Below, in pieces: positions 1 through 7,813 of a stretch of 12,256 nucleotides of DNA. Source of the DNA: Micrococcaceae bacterium UBA6021 (lineage in GTDB: Bacteria; Actinomycetota; Actinomycetes; Actinomycetales; Micrococcaceae). A program made the position numbers and the translations under genes. The stretch is taken from positions 38,961 through 51,216 of the forward strand of contig DIZT01000149.1 in the NCBI GenBank assembly GCA_002427975.1. The letters run 5' to 3'. The notes beneath the pieces were generated by a model. That model did no database searches. It worked only from the letters and a program-made list of their open reading frames with translations, and was not told where the DNA came from. Numbering within the stretch: the stretch's first letter is position 1; every line of letters starts with the position of its first letter.

Positions 1-309
1 GGCGGCCAGCAGCAGCGCGTTGCAATCGCCCGCGCGCTGGCCATGAAGCCTGAGGTGATGTTTTTTGACGAAGCCACCTCCGCACTTGACCCCGAACTGG
101 TGAAGGGCGTCCTGGCACTCATGGCTGACCTCGCCAAGGGCGGCATGACCATGGTGGTGGTGACCCACGAGATGGGCTTCTCCCGCAACGTCTCAGATAC
201 TGTCACGTTCATGGACGCCGGTGTGGTGGTCGAATCGGGTCCGCCCGAGCAGATCTTCACGGCGCCCGCAACGGACCGCCTGAAGGGCTTCCTTTCGGAC
301 GTGCTTTAG
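1..309 (+). CDS. Polar amino acid ABC transporter ATP-binding protein, C-terminal part (5' end outside window)
   Basis: This is the last 102 residues of an ABC ATPase whose start lies outside the window; the frame is open from base 1. It begins within the signature motif (GGQQQR, residues 1-6). A Walker B (VMFFDE, residues 19-24), a D-loop (SALD, 27-30) and a switch histidine (H56 in VVVTHEMGF) follow. The short tail after the H-loop ([12 protein letters not shown]) is typical of the GlnQ/HisP family that energises uptake of polar amino acids. As a family member it would sit on the cytoplasmic face of the membrane and hydrolyse ATP with a permease partner, which must be encoded to the left. 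Substrate specificity cannot be read from this fragment. The gene converges on hemL and has no visible link to heme synthesis. Confidence 0.93.
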   Translation, partial: GGQQQRVAIARALAMKPEVMFFDEATSALDPELVKGVLALMADLAKGGMTMVVVTHEMGFSRNVSDTVTFMDAGVVVESGPPEQIFTAPATDRLKGFLSDVL

Positions 310-322
310 GCGCCGCCACAGA

Positions 323-388
323 AAATCCCCGCCTCCCGGACTTCTCCCCCTCGCATCGAGCGGGGATTTGTCCGGGAGGCGGGGATTT
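323..388. terminator. Large nested hairpin between convergent genes, probable bidirectional terminator
   Basis: Perfect 19-base inverted arms lie at 323-341 and 370-388. The 28-base interior holds a second hairpin (345-353 with 357-366, 3-base loop, one bulged C at 361). The structure lies 13 bases after the ABC ATPase stop and 35 bases beyond the hemL stop, where terminators for two converging transcripts are expected. There is no long T tract on either strand: the leftward strand ends in a run of four T and the rightward one in ATTT. Intrinsic termination is therefore inferred from stem strength and position. It could instead be a copy of a dispersed palindromic intergenic repeat. Confidence 0.65.
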
Positions 389-423
389 CCGGTTTAAGAC
401 GTCGTCAACGCCCGACGGCGGCG

Positions 424-1743
424 CTAGGCTTTCGCGGCTGCGGCGGCTAGAGCGGCGGCCGGCAACGCGTCGAAGATCCGGTTCATCGCGGCGTCGTCGT
501 GTGCGGCAGACAGGAACCAGGCTTCAAAGACCGACGGCGGCAGGTAGACACCGGATTCCAGCATGGAGTGGAAGAACGGCGCGTACCTGAAGGTTTCCTG
601 GGCCTGGGCGTCAGCGTAGTTGTGGACCCCGTTGGCGGACGTGCCGAACGCCACGGAGAAGAGGTTCCCGGCGAACTGTACGGAGTGGTCCACGCCGGCA
701 GTATCAAGCGCTGCGGACAGCGCCGACGAAAGTTCCAGCGAGCGGGCGTCCACAAACGCGTAGACGTCGCGGGTGGCGTGCGTCAGGGTAGCGACGCCGG
801 CTGCCATGGCCACAGGGTTTCCGGACAGCGTTCCGGCCTGGTACACGGGTCCGAGCGGCGCGAGGTAGTCCATCACGTCGGCACGCCCGGCGAGGGCCGC
901 CGTCGGCATTCCACCGCCGATGACCTTTCCGAAGGTGAGCAGGTCGGGGGTCCACGGTTCCGCTGCGTCAGCTGCGCCGCCGGTGAGTCCCCAGTAGCCG
1001 GAGTAGCCGGTGCGGAAGCCGGTGAGCACTTCGTCCAAGATCAGCAGGGCGCCGTGCTCGCGGGTGATGCGGGACAGCCCGGCGTTGAAGCCGTCAGCGG
1101 GTGTCACCACGCCCATGTTGGCGGGGGCGGCCTCGGTGATGACGGCCGCGATGTTGGAGCCGTGCGCAGCAAAAGCGGTCTCGACGGCGGCGAGGTCGTT
1201 GTAGGGCAGGACCAGCGTTTCGGCGGCAGTGGCTTCGGTGACGCCGGCCGAGCCGGGCAGCGCCAGGGTGGCAACACCGGAGCCCGCAGCGGCCAGCAGC
1301 CCGTCCAGGTGGCCGTGGTAGCAGCCGGCGAACTTGATGATGAGGTTGCGTCCGGTGAAGCCGCGGGCCAGCCGGACGGCGGTCATGGTGGCCTCGGTGC
1401 CGGTGGACACCATCCGGACGCGCTCTGCGGCCGGCACACGCTCCTGCACGATGGCCGCGAGGTTGGCTTCGTCCGGGGTGGACGCACCGAAGGAGAGGCC
1501 GCGGTCAACAGCCGCGTGGACAGCCTCCAGGACGGCCGGGTGGGCGTGCCCCAGCAGCGCCGGGCCCCAGGAACAGACCAAGTCCACGTACTCTTTGCCG
1601 TCGGCATCGGTCAGGTAGGGACCCTTGGCCGACACCATGAACCGCGGGGTGCCGCCCACGGAGCCGAAGGCGCGGACGGGTGAATTGACGCCACCGGGCA
1701 TCAGGGTCTGGGCACGGGCGAAGAGGGCTTCGGAACGAGTCAT
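424..1743 (-). CDS. hemL: Glutamate-1-semialdehyde 2,1-aminomutase
   Basis: A 439-residue PLP enzyme that converts glutamate-1-semialdehyde, the HemA product, into 5-aminolevulinate in the cytoplasm. The N-terminus ([17 protein letters not shown], about residues 10-26) is diagnostic of the family. STGTEATM (113-120) forms the cofactor phosphate loop and LDEVLTGFR (236-244) supplies the PLP-contacting Asp. K273 in [10 protein letters not shown] is the Schiff-base lysine. Length is close to the usual 425-440. The frame is open upstream to 1842, but the ATG at 1743 is chosen because homology begins there and a GGGAG lies upstream; the extra residues would be Pro/Gly/Arg-rich and would read through a hairpin. 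It is the last gene of the leftward block, 99 bases after the monooxygenase gene. A strong hairpin in that gap may lower or separate its expression. Confidence 0.96.
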   Translation of the reverse strand: MTRSEALFARAQTLMPGGVNSPVRAFGSVGGTPRFMVSAKGPYLTDADGKEYVDLVCSWGPALLGHAHPAVLEAVHAAVDRGLSFGASTPDEANLAAIVQERVPAAERVRMVSTGTEATMTAVRLARGFTGRNLIIKFAGCYHGHLDGLLAAAGSGVATLALPGSAGVTEATAAETLVLPYNDLAAVETAFAAHGSNIAAVITEAAPANMGVVTPADGFNAGLSRITREHGALLILDEVLTGFRTGYSGYWGLTGGAADAAEPWTPDLLTFGKVIGGGMPTAALAGRADVMDYLAPLGPVYQAGTLSGNPVAMAAGVATLTHATRDVYAFVDARSLELSSALSAALDTAGVDHSVQFAGNLFSVAFGTSANGVHNYADAQAQETFRYAPFFHSMLESGVYLPPSVFEAWFLSAAHDDAAMNRIFDALPAAALAAAAAKA

Positions 1744-1770
1744 GCCCCTATTCTCCCATCCCACGGCGGT

Positions 1771-1812
1771 GGTGCCGGGCCCCCCGTCGTCAGGCGCGGG
1801 GGCCCGGCTACC
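1771..1812 (-). terminator. Strong GC hairpin between the monooxygenase gene and hemL
   Basis: Perfect 11-base arms at 1774-1784 and 1798-1808 enclose a 13-base loop. Three further outer pairs (1771-1773 with 1810-1812) form around a single bulged T. Read leftward, the hairpin begins about 30 bases after the monooxygenase stop codon and ends about 28 bases before the hemL ATG. No T tract follows, so it may be a partial terminator, an attenuator or an mRNA-stability stem rather than a complete stop. Confidence 0.45.
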
Positions 1813-1842
1813 GGGCAGCCGGATTCCGTCCAGGGGCCTCAA

Positions 1843-2949
1843 TCAGCGATCGGCAAGCAGCTCCGCGACCCTGGGGGCCACCTTGGCGCCGAACAGTTCG
1901 ATGGAGCGCAGCATCTTGTCGTGGGGCAGGGTGCCGCTGCTGTACTTCATCTCGAAGCGGTCCGCACCGAGCGTGCCTTTGAGCCGGACGATCTTCGCCG
2001 CCACCGTTTCCGGGGATCCGATGAACAGTGCGCCGTCCTCGTCCGCAGCGGCCTCGAACTCGCCGCGCCCGGCAGGGCCCCAGCCGCGCTCCGCCCCGAT
2101 CTTGTTCCTGCTGGCGAGCCAGTGGGGGTAGTACTCCTCGAGGGCCTGCTCATCGGTCCCGGCCACATAGCCGGGAGAGTGAACGGACAGAGCCTGCGGA
2201 TCGTGGCCCTTCTCGGCCAGGGTGCGCCGGTAGAGGTCGGCGTAGGGACGGAACCGCTCGGGCTCGCCGCCGATGATGGCCAGGACCATCGGGTAGCCGT
2301 AGGAAGCGGTGCGGACCACGGACTGGGGCGAGCCACCCACACCGATCCAGGTGGGAAGCAGGCGGCCTTCTACATGCGGGTAGACCATCTGGCCGCGGAG
2401 GCTGGCCCGGGTCCGGCCGTCCCAGTTCACCGGGTTCTGGGAGCGAACGCGGTTATAGATGTCCAGTTTTTCCTCGAACAGGACGTCGTAGTCGCCGAGG
2501 TCGTAGCCAAAGAGCGGGAAGGACTCCGTGAAGGAGCCCCGGCCAAGGATCACTTCGGCGCGGCCGTTGGAGACGGCGTCGAGCGTGGCGAAGCGCTGGA
2601 AAACGCGGACAGGATCGTCCGAGCTCAGGACCGTGACCGCACTACCGAGCCGGATTTTTTCAGTGGCCGTGGCGATGGCTGCCAGCACCACCTCGGGCGC
2701 GCTGACCGCGAAGTCCTTGCGGTGGTGCTCCCCCACGCCGAAGGAGTGAAGTCCGACGGCGTCTGCCACCCTGGCCTGCTCCACCACCTGGCGCAGCACC
2801 TGGGCGTGGTGCTTGGGTGTACCGTCGGCAGCCAGGTCGACGTCGCCGAATGTGCTGACGCCAAGCAGGATCGTGTCGTCGGGGACGGGTGCGGTGGGGT
2901 TGCCGAGGGGACTGGTTTCGGAAAGCTCGCTTTTTTCATGCATACGCAT
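1843..2949 (-). CDS. LLM-class flavin-dependent monooxygenase (luciferase-like, Atu2307/SP_0267-type)
   Basis: A protein of about 368 residues from the luciferase-like monooxygenase superfamily, a TIM-barrel flavoprotein family that uses reduced FMN or F420. Recognisable segments are LLGVSTFGDV (28-37), FGVGEHHRKDF (70-80), AVTVLSSDDPVRVFQ (104-118) and ATLDAVSNGRAEVILGRGSF (121-140). These match from memory the SP_0267/Atu2307 subgroup, whose substrates are largely undefined. The start is uncertain: the frame is open to 3012, which would overlap the end of hemB. ATG codons at 2949 and 2943 or a GTG at 2958 fall after the hemB stop at 2987 and no Shine-Dalgarno sequence is convincing; 2949 is used here. 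The gene lies 37 bases after hemB and ahead of hemL, so it is probably co-transcribed with heme genes, but nothing in the sequence gives it a role in that pathway. Confidence 0.88.
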   Translation of the reverse strand: MRMHEKSELSETSPLGNPTAPVPDDTILLGVSTFGDVDLAADGTPKHHAQVLRQVVEQARVADAVGLHSFGVGEHHRKDFAVSAPEVVLAAIATATEKIRLGSAVTVLSSDDPVRVFQRFATLDAVSNGRAEVILGRGSFTESFPLFGYDLGDYDVLFEEKLDIYNRVRSQNPVNWDGRTRASLRGQMVYPHVEGRLLPTWIGVGGSPQSVVRTASYGYPMVLAIIGGEPERFRPYADLYRRTLAEKGHDPQALSVHSPGYVAGTDEQALEEYYPHWLASRNKIGAERGWGPAGRGEFEAAADEDGALFIGSPETVAAKIVRLKGTLGADRFEMKYSSGTLPHDKMLRSIELFGAKVAPRVAELLADR

Positions 2950-2986
2950 ACAAACCACGGAACATCCGGAAACATTCCCCGCCGCG

Positions 2987-3967
2987 TCAGGACTCCTTGA
3001 GCCAGCCCGCAACTTCGGAGGCCCAATAGGTCAGCACGGTGTTGGCGCCGGCCCGTTTGATGCCGAGGATGGATTCCGTGATGGCACCCCGCCGGTCGAT
3101 CCAGCCGTTGGCGGCGGCGGCCTCGATCATCGCGTATTCACCCGAGATCTGGTAAGCCGAGACAGGCACGGGGCTCATGGCGGCGATGTCGGCCAGGATA
3201 TCCAGGTAGCTCATGGCCGGCTTCACCATGACCATGTCTGCGCCTTCTTCAAGGTCCAGTTCCACCTCGAGGATGGCTTCGCGGCGGTTGGCGGCGTCCA
3301 TCTGGTAGGTGCGGCGGTCGCCCTTGAGCTGCGAATCCACGGCTTCACGGAAGGGGCCGTAAAAGGCGGAGGCGTACTTGGCCGCGTAGGCCAGGATGAC
3401 GGTGTTCTTGTGGCCGGATTCCTCGAGTGCCTGGCGGATCACGGCGACCTGGCCATCCATCATGCCGGAGGGCCCCAGCACGTGGGCGCCGGCATCGGCC
3501 TGGGCCACGGCCATCTGGCCGTAGATTTCCAGGGTGGCGTCGTTGTCCACGTAGCCGTCGGAATCCAGGACACCGCAGTGGCCGTGGTCGGTGAATTCGT
3601 CCAGGCAGACGTCGCCCATGATGACCAGGTCATCGCCCACCTCCGCGCGGACGTCGCGGATGGCCTTGTTGAGCACCCCGTCCGGGTCCAGGGATGCAGT
3701 GCCGCGGGCATCGCGCACGGCGGGAACGCCGAACAGCATAATGCCGCCGACGCCCAGTTCCACGGCCTCCGCGGCGGCGCGCTTGAGTGACTCGGTGGTG
3801 TGCTGGACAACGCCCGGCATGGACGTAATAGGTGACGGTTCGCTAAGGCCTTCGCGGATGAACGCGGGCAGGATCAGGTCCGCCGGAGCCAGGCGGTATT
3901 CGGCGGTGAGCCGGCGCATGGCGGGAGTGGTGCGGAGGCGGCGGGGGCGGTGGTTCGGAAAGCTCAT
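2987..3967 (-). CDS. hemB: Delta-aminolevulinic acid dehydratase (porphobilinogen synthase)
   Basis: A 326-residue cytoplasmic enzyme that condenses two 5-aminolevulinate molecules to porphobilinogen. The two active-site lysines are visible: K197 in [16 protein letters not shown] and K249 in [11 protein letters not shown]. The metal-site segment is [14 protein letters not shown] (119-132): C121 and C131 are kept but the middle position of the classic three-cysteine zinc site is D123. This suggests the mixed Cys/Asp class rather than a canonical zinc site. Length matches the family (320-340). The ATG overlaps the hemD stop in an ATGA, so translation is coupled. A GAAGGGA lies about 9 bases upstream of the start. 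The monooxygenase gene follows after 37 bases. Confidence 0.97.
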   Translation of the reverse strand: MSFPNHRPRRLRTTPAMRRLTAEYRLAPADLILPAFIREGLSEPSPITSMPGVVQHTTESLKRAAAEAVELGVGGIMLFGVPAVRDARGTASLDPDGVLNKAIRDVRAEVGDDLVIMGDVCLDEFTDHGHCGVLDSDGYVDNDATLEIYGQMAVAQADAGAHVLGPSGMMDGQVAVIRQALEESGHKNTVILAYAAKYASAFYGPFREAVDSQLKGDRRTYQMDAANRREAILEVELDLEEGADMVMVKPAMSYLDILADIAAMSPVPVSAYQISGEYAMIEAAAANGWIDRRGAITESILGIKRAGANTVLTYWASEVAGWLKES

Positions 3968-4839
3968 CGGTTGTTCCCTTCGTTGGCGAATACGGTGCCC
4001 AGGGCGGCCACTATGCCGTCGGGGGTGGGTACTTTGGCGGTGGCGGCCACCGCGATGCCGAGAGTGGCAGCTTCTGCCGCCGTCGGGCGTCCGATGGCGA
4101 TGAAACGGCAGCGCCCCAGCGGCAGGAGGGTCGCGGCGATGCGGCGGGCAGCGCTGGGCGAGGCGGCCACGACGGCGTCGAGGGTGCCGGCGTCGAGCTC
4201 CCTGCGGGTCTGCAGCGGACTCAGCTCCCGCGGCGCGGCGTTGTGGGAAATGCCGACGACGGACGGCAGTTCCGCTGCCAGGCGGAGTCCGGGCCGGGCC
4301 GGGAAATCCACGGTGTGGTAGGACACAACGGCGGTGACGTCGGCACCTTTGGCTGCCAGGCCATCGCGTAGGGCAGGCGCGGCGATGTCTGCCTGTGGCA
4401 ACAGCAGGCGCGCCGGGGCGGCAGTCCAGAGGTCCACGAGCCCTTCGGCGGACTGGATGTCCACGGGGGCCAGCGCCACGGGGATGCCCGCGGCCTCGAG
4501 GATCCGGCGGGAGGACGGTCCGATCGTGGCCACGCGTGTTCCCGCCGGCACCAGCGCTGCCGGTGTGGTCCCGCGCTCGGCCGCCTTTTCCACCAGCATG
4601 CGGACCGTGGTGATGCTGCTGACCACAAGCCAGTCGAAGCCACCGGCCGCCAAGGTATCCAGGGCGGTATCCAGAGCCGTTTGGTCCGCGGCCCGTTCGA
4701 AGTCGATGAGCGGCAGGACCACCGGTTCGGCCCCCAGGCTGGCGAGCAGCGCAGCCAGCGGCCCCGCACGGTCGGCGCTCCGGGTGATCAGGACGCGCCG
4801 ACCGCCGAGAAGGCCTGCCGGTGCATCAGGATGCGGCAA
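3964..4839 (-). CDS. hemD: Uroporphyrinogen-III synthase
   Basis: A protein of about 291 residues that cyclises hydroxymethylbilane to uroporphyrinogen III with inversion of ring D. HemD proteins are poorly conserved, so the call rests on the two-domain pattern as well as position. [17 protein letters not shown] (16-32) opens domain 1, [13 protein letters not shown] (70-82) is the usual Ser-Ser/Asn loop, and [16 protein letters not shown] (103-118) follows. [12 protein letters not shown] (221-232) is the second-domain loop and [16 protein letters not shown] (246-261) the C-terminal motif. The start is inferred: the frame is open to 5022, but all residues before position 4839 are a shadow of hemC. 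The TTG at 4839, with GGAG 10 bases upstream, is the only sensible initiator close to the conserved strand. It overlaps hemC by 14 bases. The stop overlaps the hemB start by 4. Confidence 0.9.
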   Translation of the reverse strand: MPHPDAPAGLLGGRRVLITRSADRAGPLAALLASLGAEPVVLPLIDFERAADQTALDTALDTLAAGGFDWLVVSSITTVRMLVEKAAERGTTPAALVPAGTRVATIGPSSRRILEAAGIPVALAPVDIQSAEGLVDLWTAAPARLLLPQADIAAPALRDGLAAKGADVTAVVSYHTVDFPARPGLRLAAELPSVVGISHNAAPRELSPLQTRRELDAGTLDAVVAASPSAARRIAATLLPLGRCRFIAIGRPTAAEAATLGIAVAATAKVPTPDGIVAALGTVFANEGNNR

Positions 4840-5809
4840 GGTCCGCGATCTCCGCGGCGCCGGCAGCCAGCAGGAGCTCGGCCACCTCGATGCCGAGCAG
4901 CGTGGCCCCGACTTCAGTGAGTCCGTCCGTTGCCTTCTTTTCGCGCACCGTCCGGGTGCCGTCCACGGCGAACACCGCTGCCTCGAGGTAGAGGATGCTG
5001 CCCTTGCGGTAGGCGAAGGCACCCACCGGCGCGGCGCAGCCTGCCTCGAGGCGGGCCAGCACGGCGCGCTCGGCGGTCACGGCGAGGCGGGTGTCTTCGT
5101 CGTTGAGCGCGGCCAGGGCCTGCGCCAAAACACCTTGCGACCCTTCGGTGGAACCTGCCTTGCGCGGGGCGTCAGCCGTCCGGCATTCAATGGCCAGCGC
5201 ACCCTGTCCCGGGGCTGGCAGCATCACGTCCATCTCGAAGAATTCGCTGACGGTGTCCAGGCGGCCGATGCGTTCCAGGCCGGCGGCGGCCAGTACGACG
5301 GCGTCGAGGTCCCCTGGTGCGCCTGCTGCGTTGCCGGGCAGGCCGGGCACGCGGCCCAGGCGGGTATCCACATTGCCGCGGATGTCCTGAACGTCCAGGT
5401 CAGGGCGGGCGGCACGCAGCTGGGCTGCGCGGCGCGGCGAGCCGGTGCCCACTTTGGCGCCCTGCGGCAGATCGGCCAGTTTGAGGCCGTCGCGTGCACA
5501 CAGCACATCCCGCACATCAACACGCTTGGGCGTCGCCGCGATGGTGAGGCCAACCGCCGCGCCCGTGGGGAGATCCTTGAGCGAGTGCACGGCCACATCG
5601 CAGATGTCCTGCAGCAGGGCATCGCGCAGGGCGGCGACAAACACCCCGGTGCCGCCCATCTGGGACAGTGATCCTGTCTTGACGTCGCCCTCGGTGGTGA
5701 TGTGGACCAGCTCCACGGGGAAACCTCCGACGGCGGCCAACTGGTCCGCCGTCTGCTGGGTCTGGGTCAGGGCGAGCTTGCTGGCCCTGGTTCCGATCCG
5801 TACGGTCAC
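4826..5809 (-). CDS. hemC: Porphobilinogen deaminase (hydroxymethylbilane synthase)
   Basis: A 327-residue enzyme that polymerises four porphobilinogens into hydroxymethylbilane. RIGTRASKLALTQTQ (4-18) is the N-terminal signature. VHSLKDLP (74-81) carries the catalytic Asp (D79). GTGSPRRAAQLRAARPDL (121-138) and IRGNVDTRLG (143-152) are the substrate-binding Arg segments. C258 in LEAGCAAPVGAFA anchors the dipyrromethane cofactor. It is longer than the usual 305-315 residues because of two loop insertions, a Gly/Pro/Ala-rich one near 154-166 and a Ser/Gly one near 215-228. The GTG start at 5809 overlaps the hemH stop (GTGA) and has AAGGA just upstream inside the end of hemH, so translation is coupled. 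HemD begins inside its 3' end. Confidence 0.97.
   Translation of the reverse strand: MTVRIGTRASKLALTQTQQTADQLAAVGGFPVELVHITTEGDVKTGSLSQMGGTGVFVAALRDALLQDICDVAVHSLKDLPTGAAVGLTIAATPKRVDVRDVLCARDGLKLADLPQGAKVGTGSPRRAAQLRAARPDLDVQDIRGNVDTRLGRVPGLPGNAAGAPGDLDAVVLAAAGLERIGRLDTVSEFFEMDVMLPAPGQGALAIECRTADAPRKAGSTEGSQGVLAQALAALNDEDTRLAVTAERAVLARLEAGCAAPVGAFAYRKGSILYLEAAVFAVDGTRTVREKKATDGLTEVGATLLGIEVAELLLAAGAAEIADLAAS
4850..4853 (-). promoter_or_regulatory. Ribosome binding site deciding the hemD TTG start
   Basis: On the leftward strand a GGAG core sits 10 bases before the TTG at 4839, inside the last codons of hemC. No ATG or GTG in the hemD frame lies near the conserved N-terminal strand, so this core supports a TTG start. 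The spacing is at the long end of normal, so support is moderate. Confidence 0.4.
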
Positions 5810-7071
5810 AGGGTTCCTTCTCCCCCGGCAGCGCCCGCGGACCCGGCCGGATATGCGTCATGTCCGGTGCCAACAGTCGAGTCGGCACCTGCGATGGTGG
5901 GCTTTCCGCCGCGGAAATTCGCGCAGCACCCCGGCCGGCAGACGTCGTACCAGGGGCCCAGGCCGGTCATTGCGGGCCGGTCACTGATGTTGTTGGCGCT
6001 CGTCCGTTCCGAGATGAGGTCCACCAGTCCGTTGACAAACTTCCGGTGGGCGCCCGGGGTAGGGACTCGCGTGGCGGCCAGGCCGAGGCTGCGGCAGGTT
6101 TCCATGGCTTCGGTGTCCAGGTCCCAGACGACTTCCATATGGTCGCTGACGAAACCCAGCGGGACGATGACGATGCCTTTGACGCCCTGGCCCGCCAGGT
6201 CCGTGATGGCGTCGTTGATGTCCGGTTCCAGCCACGGCACGTGCGGCGCGCCCGAGCGGGACTGGTAGACGAGGGACCAGGGTGCGGTCAGGCCTGACTC
6301 GGCCTCCACGCGGCTGATGACAGCGGCGCCCGTGGCCAGGTGCTGGGCAACGTACGCGGACCCTTCGTCGAAGTCGCGGGGCTCCCCCTCGGACCGTCCG
6401 GCGGCCTCGGCATCCCGGGTGGGGATGGAGTGGGTGGCAAAAAGAATGTGCACGGGGGCGTCCGGCGTGCCGGCGGCCGTGAGCTGCGCCCGCACGTCAG
6501 CCAGCCCGGCTGCGGTGCCTTCGATGAAGGGCTCCACAAAGCCGGGGTGGTCGAAGTACTGACGGATCTTGTCCACCTCAAGCCGGCCGTCCAGCCCGGT
6601 CTCCGTCAGGGCCATCCCGATGTCTTCGCGGTACTGGCGGCAGCTGGAGTAACAGGAGTAGGCACTCGTGGTGACCATCAGCAGTCTGCGGTGGCCGGCG
6701 TCGTACGCGTCCTGCAGGGTCTGCGGAATGTAGGGGTCCCAGTTGCGGTTGCCCCACAGCACGGGAAGCTCAATGCCGCGGGCAGCGAGCTCTGATTCCA
6801 AGGCAGCCTTGAGCCCGCGGTTCCGCTGGTTGATGGGGCTGATGCCGCCGTTGGCCCGGTAGTGGTGGGAAACCTCTTCGAGCCGCTCGTCCGGGATGCC
6901 CCGGCCGCGGGTGACATTGCGCAGGAACGGGAGGACATCGTCCTGGCCCTCGGGCCCGCCAAAGGAGGCGAGCAGAACCGCGTCATAGTTTTTCGGCGGC
7001 ATCCGGCCGGCTTCGGTGACCGGGTTGATTCCGGTGACCGCAGTGCCCGCCGCGGAATCGGACTGGGTCAT
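5806..7071 (-). CDS. hemH: Coproporphyrin ferrochelatase
   Basis: A 421-residue ferrochelatase (also called CpfC). With HemQ next door it is expected to insert ferrous iron into coproporphyrin III. YDAVLLASFGGPEG (29-42) and NVTRGRGIP (52-60) are N-terminal signatures. H214 in FATHSIP and E313 in FVSDHMEVVWDLD are the catalytic His and Glu. SAYSCYSSCRQYRED (136-150) contributes C144, and C378, C382 and C383 cluster in VCRPGCCANF near the end. One internal plus three C-terminal cysteines is the arrangement known to bind [2Fe-2S] in actinobacterial ferrochelatases; here it is inferred. About 28 N-terminal residues before the conserved core and a Gly/Ala-rich tail after 390 make it longer than average. 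The ATG overlaps the hemQ stop (ATGA); a start at M24 is possible but lacks this coupling. Confidence 0.97.
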   Translation of the reverse strand: MTQSDSAAGTAVTGINPVTEAGRMPPKNYDAVLLASFGGPEGQDDVLPFLRNVTRGRGIPDERLEEVSHHYRANGGISPINQRNRGLKAALESELAARGIELPVLWGNRNWDPYIPQTLQDAYDAGHRRLLMVTTSAYSCYSSCRQYREDIGMALTETGLDGRLEVDKIRQYFDHPGFVEPFIEGTAAGLADVRAQLTAAGTPDAPVHILFATHSIPTRDAEAAGRSEGEPRDFDEGSAYVAQHLATGAAVISRVEAESGLTAPWSLVYQSRSGAPHVPWLEPDINDAITDLAGQGVKGIVIVPLGFVSDHMEVVWDLDTEAMETCRSLGLAATRVPTPGAHRKFVNGLVDLISERTSANNISDRPAMTGLGPWYDVCRPGCCANFRGGKPTIAGADSTVGTGHDAYPAGSAGAAGGEGTL

Positions 7072-7769
7072 GCGAGGACCTCAGCAACCTCGGCTGCTGT
7101 GATGCGGCGGCCGGTGTAGAACGGGATTTCCTCCCGCACGTGGTTGCGGGCCTCGGTGGAACGCAGGTGGCGCATGAGGTCCACCAGGTCCACCAGTTCG
7201 GGAGCCTCCAGCCCCAGGATCCATTCCCAGTCGCCCAGGGCGAAGGAGGACACAGTGTTGGAGATGACCTGCGGGAACTCGCGGCCCAGCATGCCGTGGT
7301 CCCGGAGCATCTTGCCGCGTTCGGCGTCGGCCAGGAGGTACCACTCATAGGAGCGGACGAACGGGTAGACGCAGAGCCATTCGGCCGGAGCCACACCGCG
7401 TGAGTATGCGGGGGTGTGGTTCTTGGCGAATTCAGCTTCCCGGTGGACACCCATGGCGGACCAGACAATCTCGGTTCCGGCGAAAAGCGTGCTGCGGCGG
7501 ATGTCGCGGATGGCCTGCTGCAGCGCTTCGGGTTTCGGGCCGTGGAGCCACACCATCACGTCTGCGTCCGCGCGCATGGCGGAGACGTCATAGCTGCCGC
7601 GGTGGGTCACACCGGCGGCGGCCAACCGGACCAGCAGGGCATCGAAATCGGCGGCAGCGTCAGCGCTGCGCACCAGGTCCTCAGACCGCTTGAAAACAGT
7701 CCAGAGAGTGAAGAACTGCTCGGCTGATTCTTCGGTTTTAGTGACAGATTCGGCAGAAGTGTGGCTCAT
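7068..7769 (-). CDS. hemQ: Coproheme decarboxylase HemQ
   Basis: A 233-residue member of the chlorite dismutase-like family (also called ChdC). It oxidatively decarboxylates two propionates of coproheme to give heme b, using hydrogen peroxide. FFTLWTVFKRS (19-29) opens the fold. H118 in AKNHTPAY is a candidate distal residue of the actinobacterial clade, Y135 in CVYPFVRSYEWYLL is the redox-active tyrosine, and H158 in MLRDHGMLGREFP is the expected proximal heme ligand. NTVSSFALGDWEWILGLE (171-188) is the C-terminal signature. The Arg associated with true chlorite dismutases was not seen, so chlorite detoxification is not suggested. It is probably the first gene of a hemQ-to-hemL transcript: a 120-base gap with a palindrome precedes it. 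The HemH start lies within its stop codon. Confidence 0.96.
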   Translation of the reverse strand: MSHTSAESVTKTEESAEQFFTLWTVFKRSEDLVRSADAAADFDALLVRLAAAGVTHRGSYDVSAMRADADVMVWLHGPKPEALQQAIRDIRRSTLFAGTEIVWSAMGVHREAEFAKNHTPAYSRGVAPAEWLCVYPFVRSYEWYLLADAERGKMLRDHGMLGREFPQVISNTVSSFALGDWEWILGLEAPELVDLVDLMRHLRSTEARNHVREEIPFYTGRRITAAEVAEVLA

Positions 7770-7813
7770 GGTTACCAGTTTGCCCCTTCCGTACCGACAA
7801 GTCGAAACCGGCG

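Noticed and set aside
499..1683. Long rightward open frame of about 394 codons opposite hemL
   Set aside because: It is antisense to a clear hemL, rich in Gly/Arg/His/Val in the manner of GC-rich shadow frames, and has no recognisable domain.
1921..3000. Rightward open frame of about 359 codons opposite the flavin monooxygenase
   Set aside because: It lies opposite a well-supported gene and has no domain pattern; high GC at third codon positions leaves such frames open.
4749..4826. ATG overlapping the hemC stop (TGATG) as the hemD start
   Set aside because: It is in a different frame from the conserved HemD sequence.
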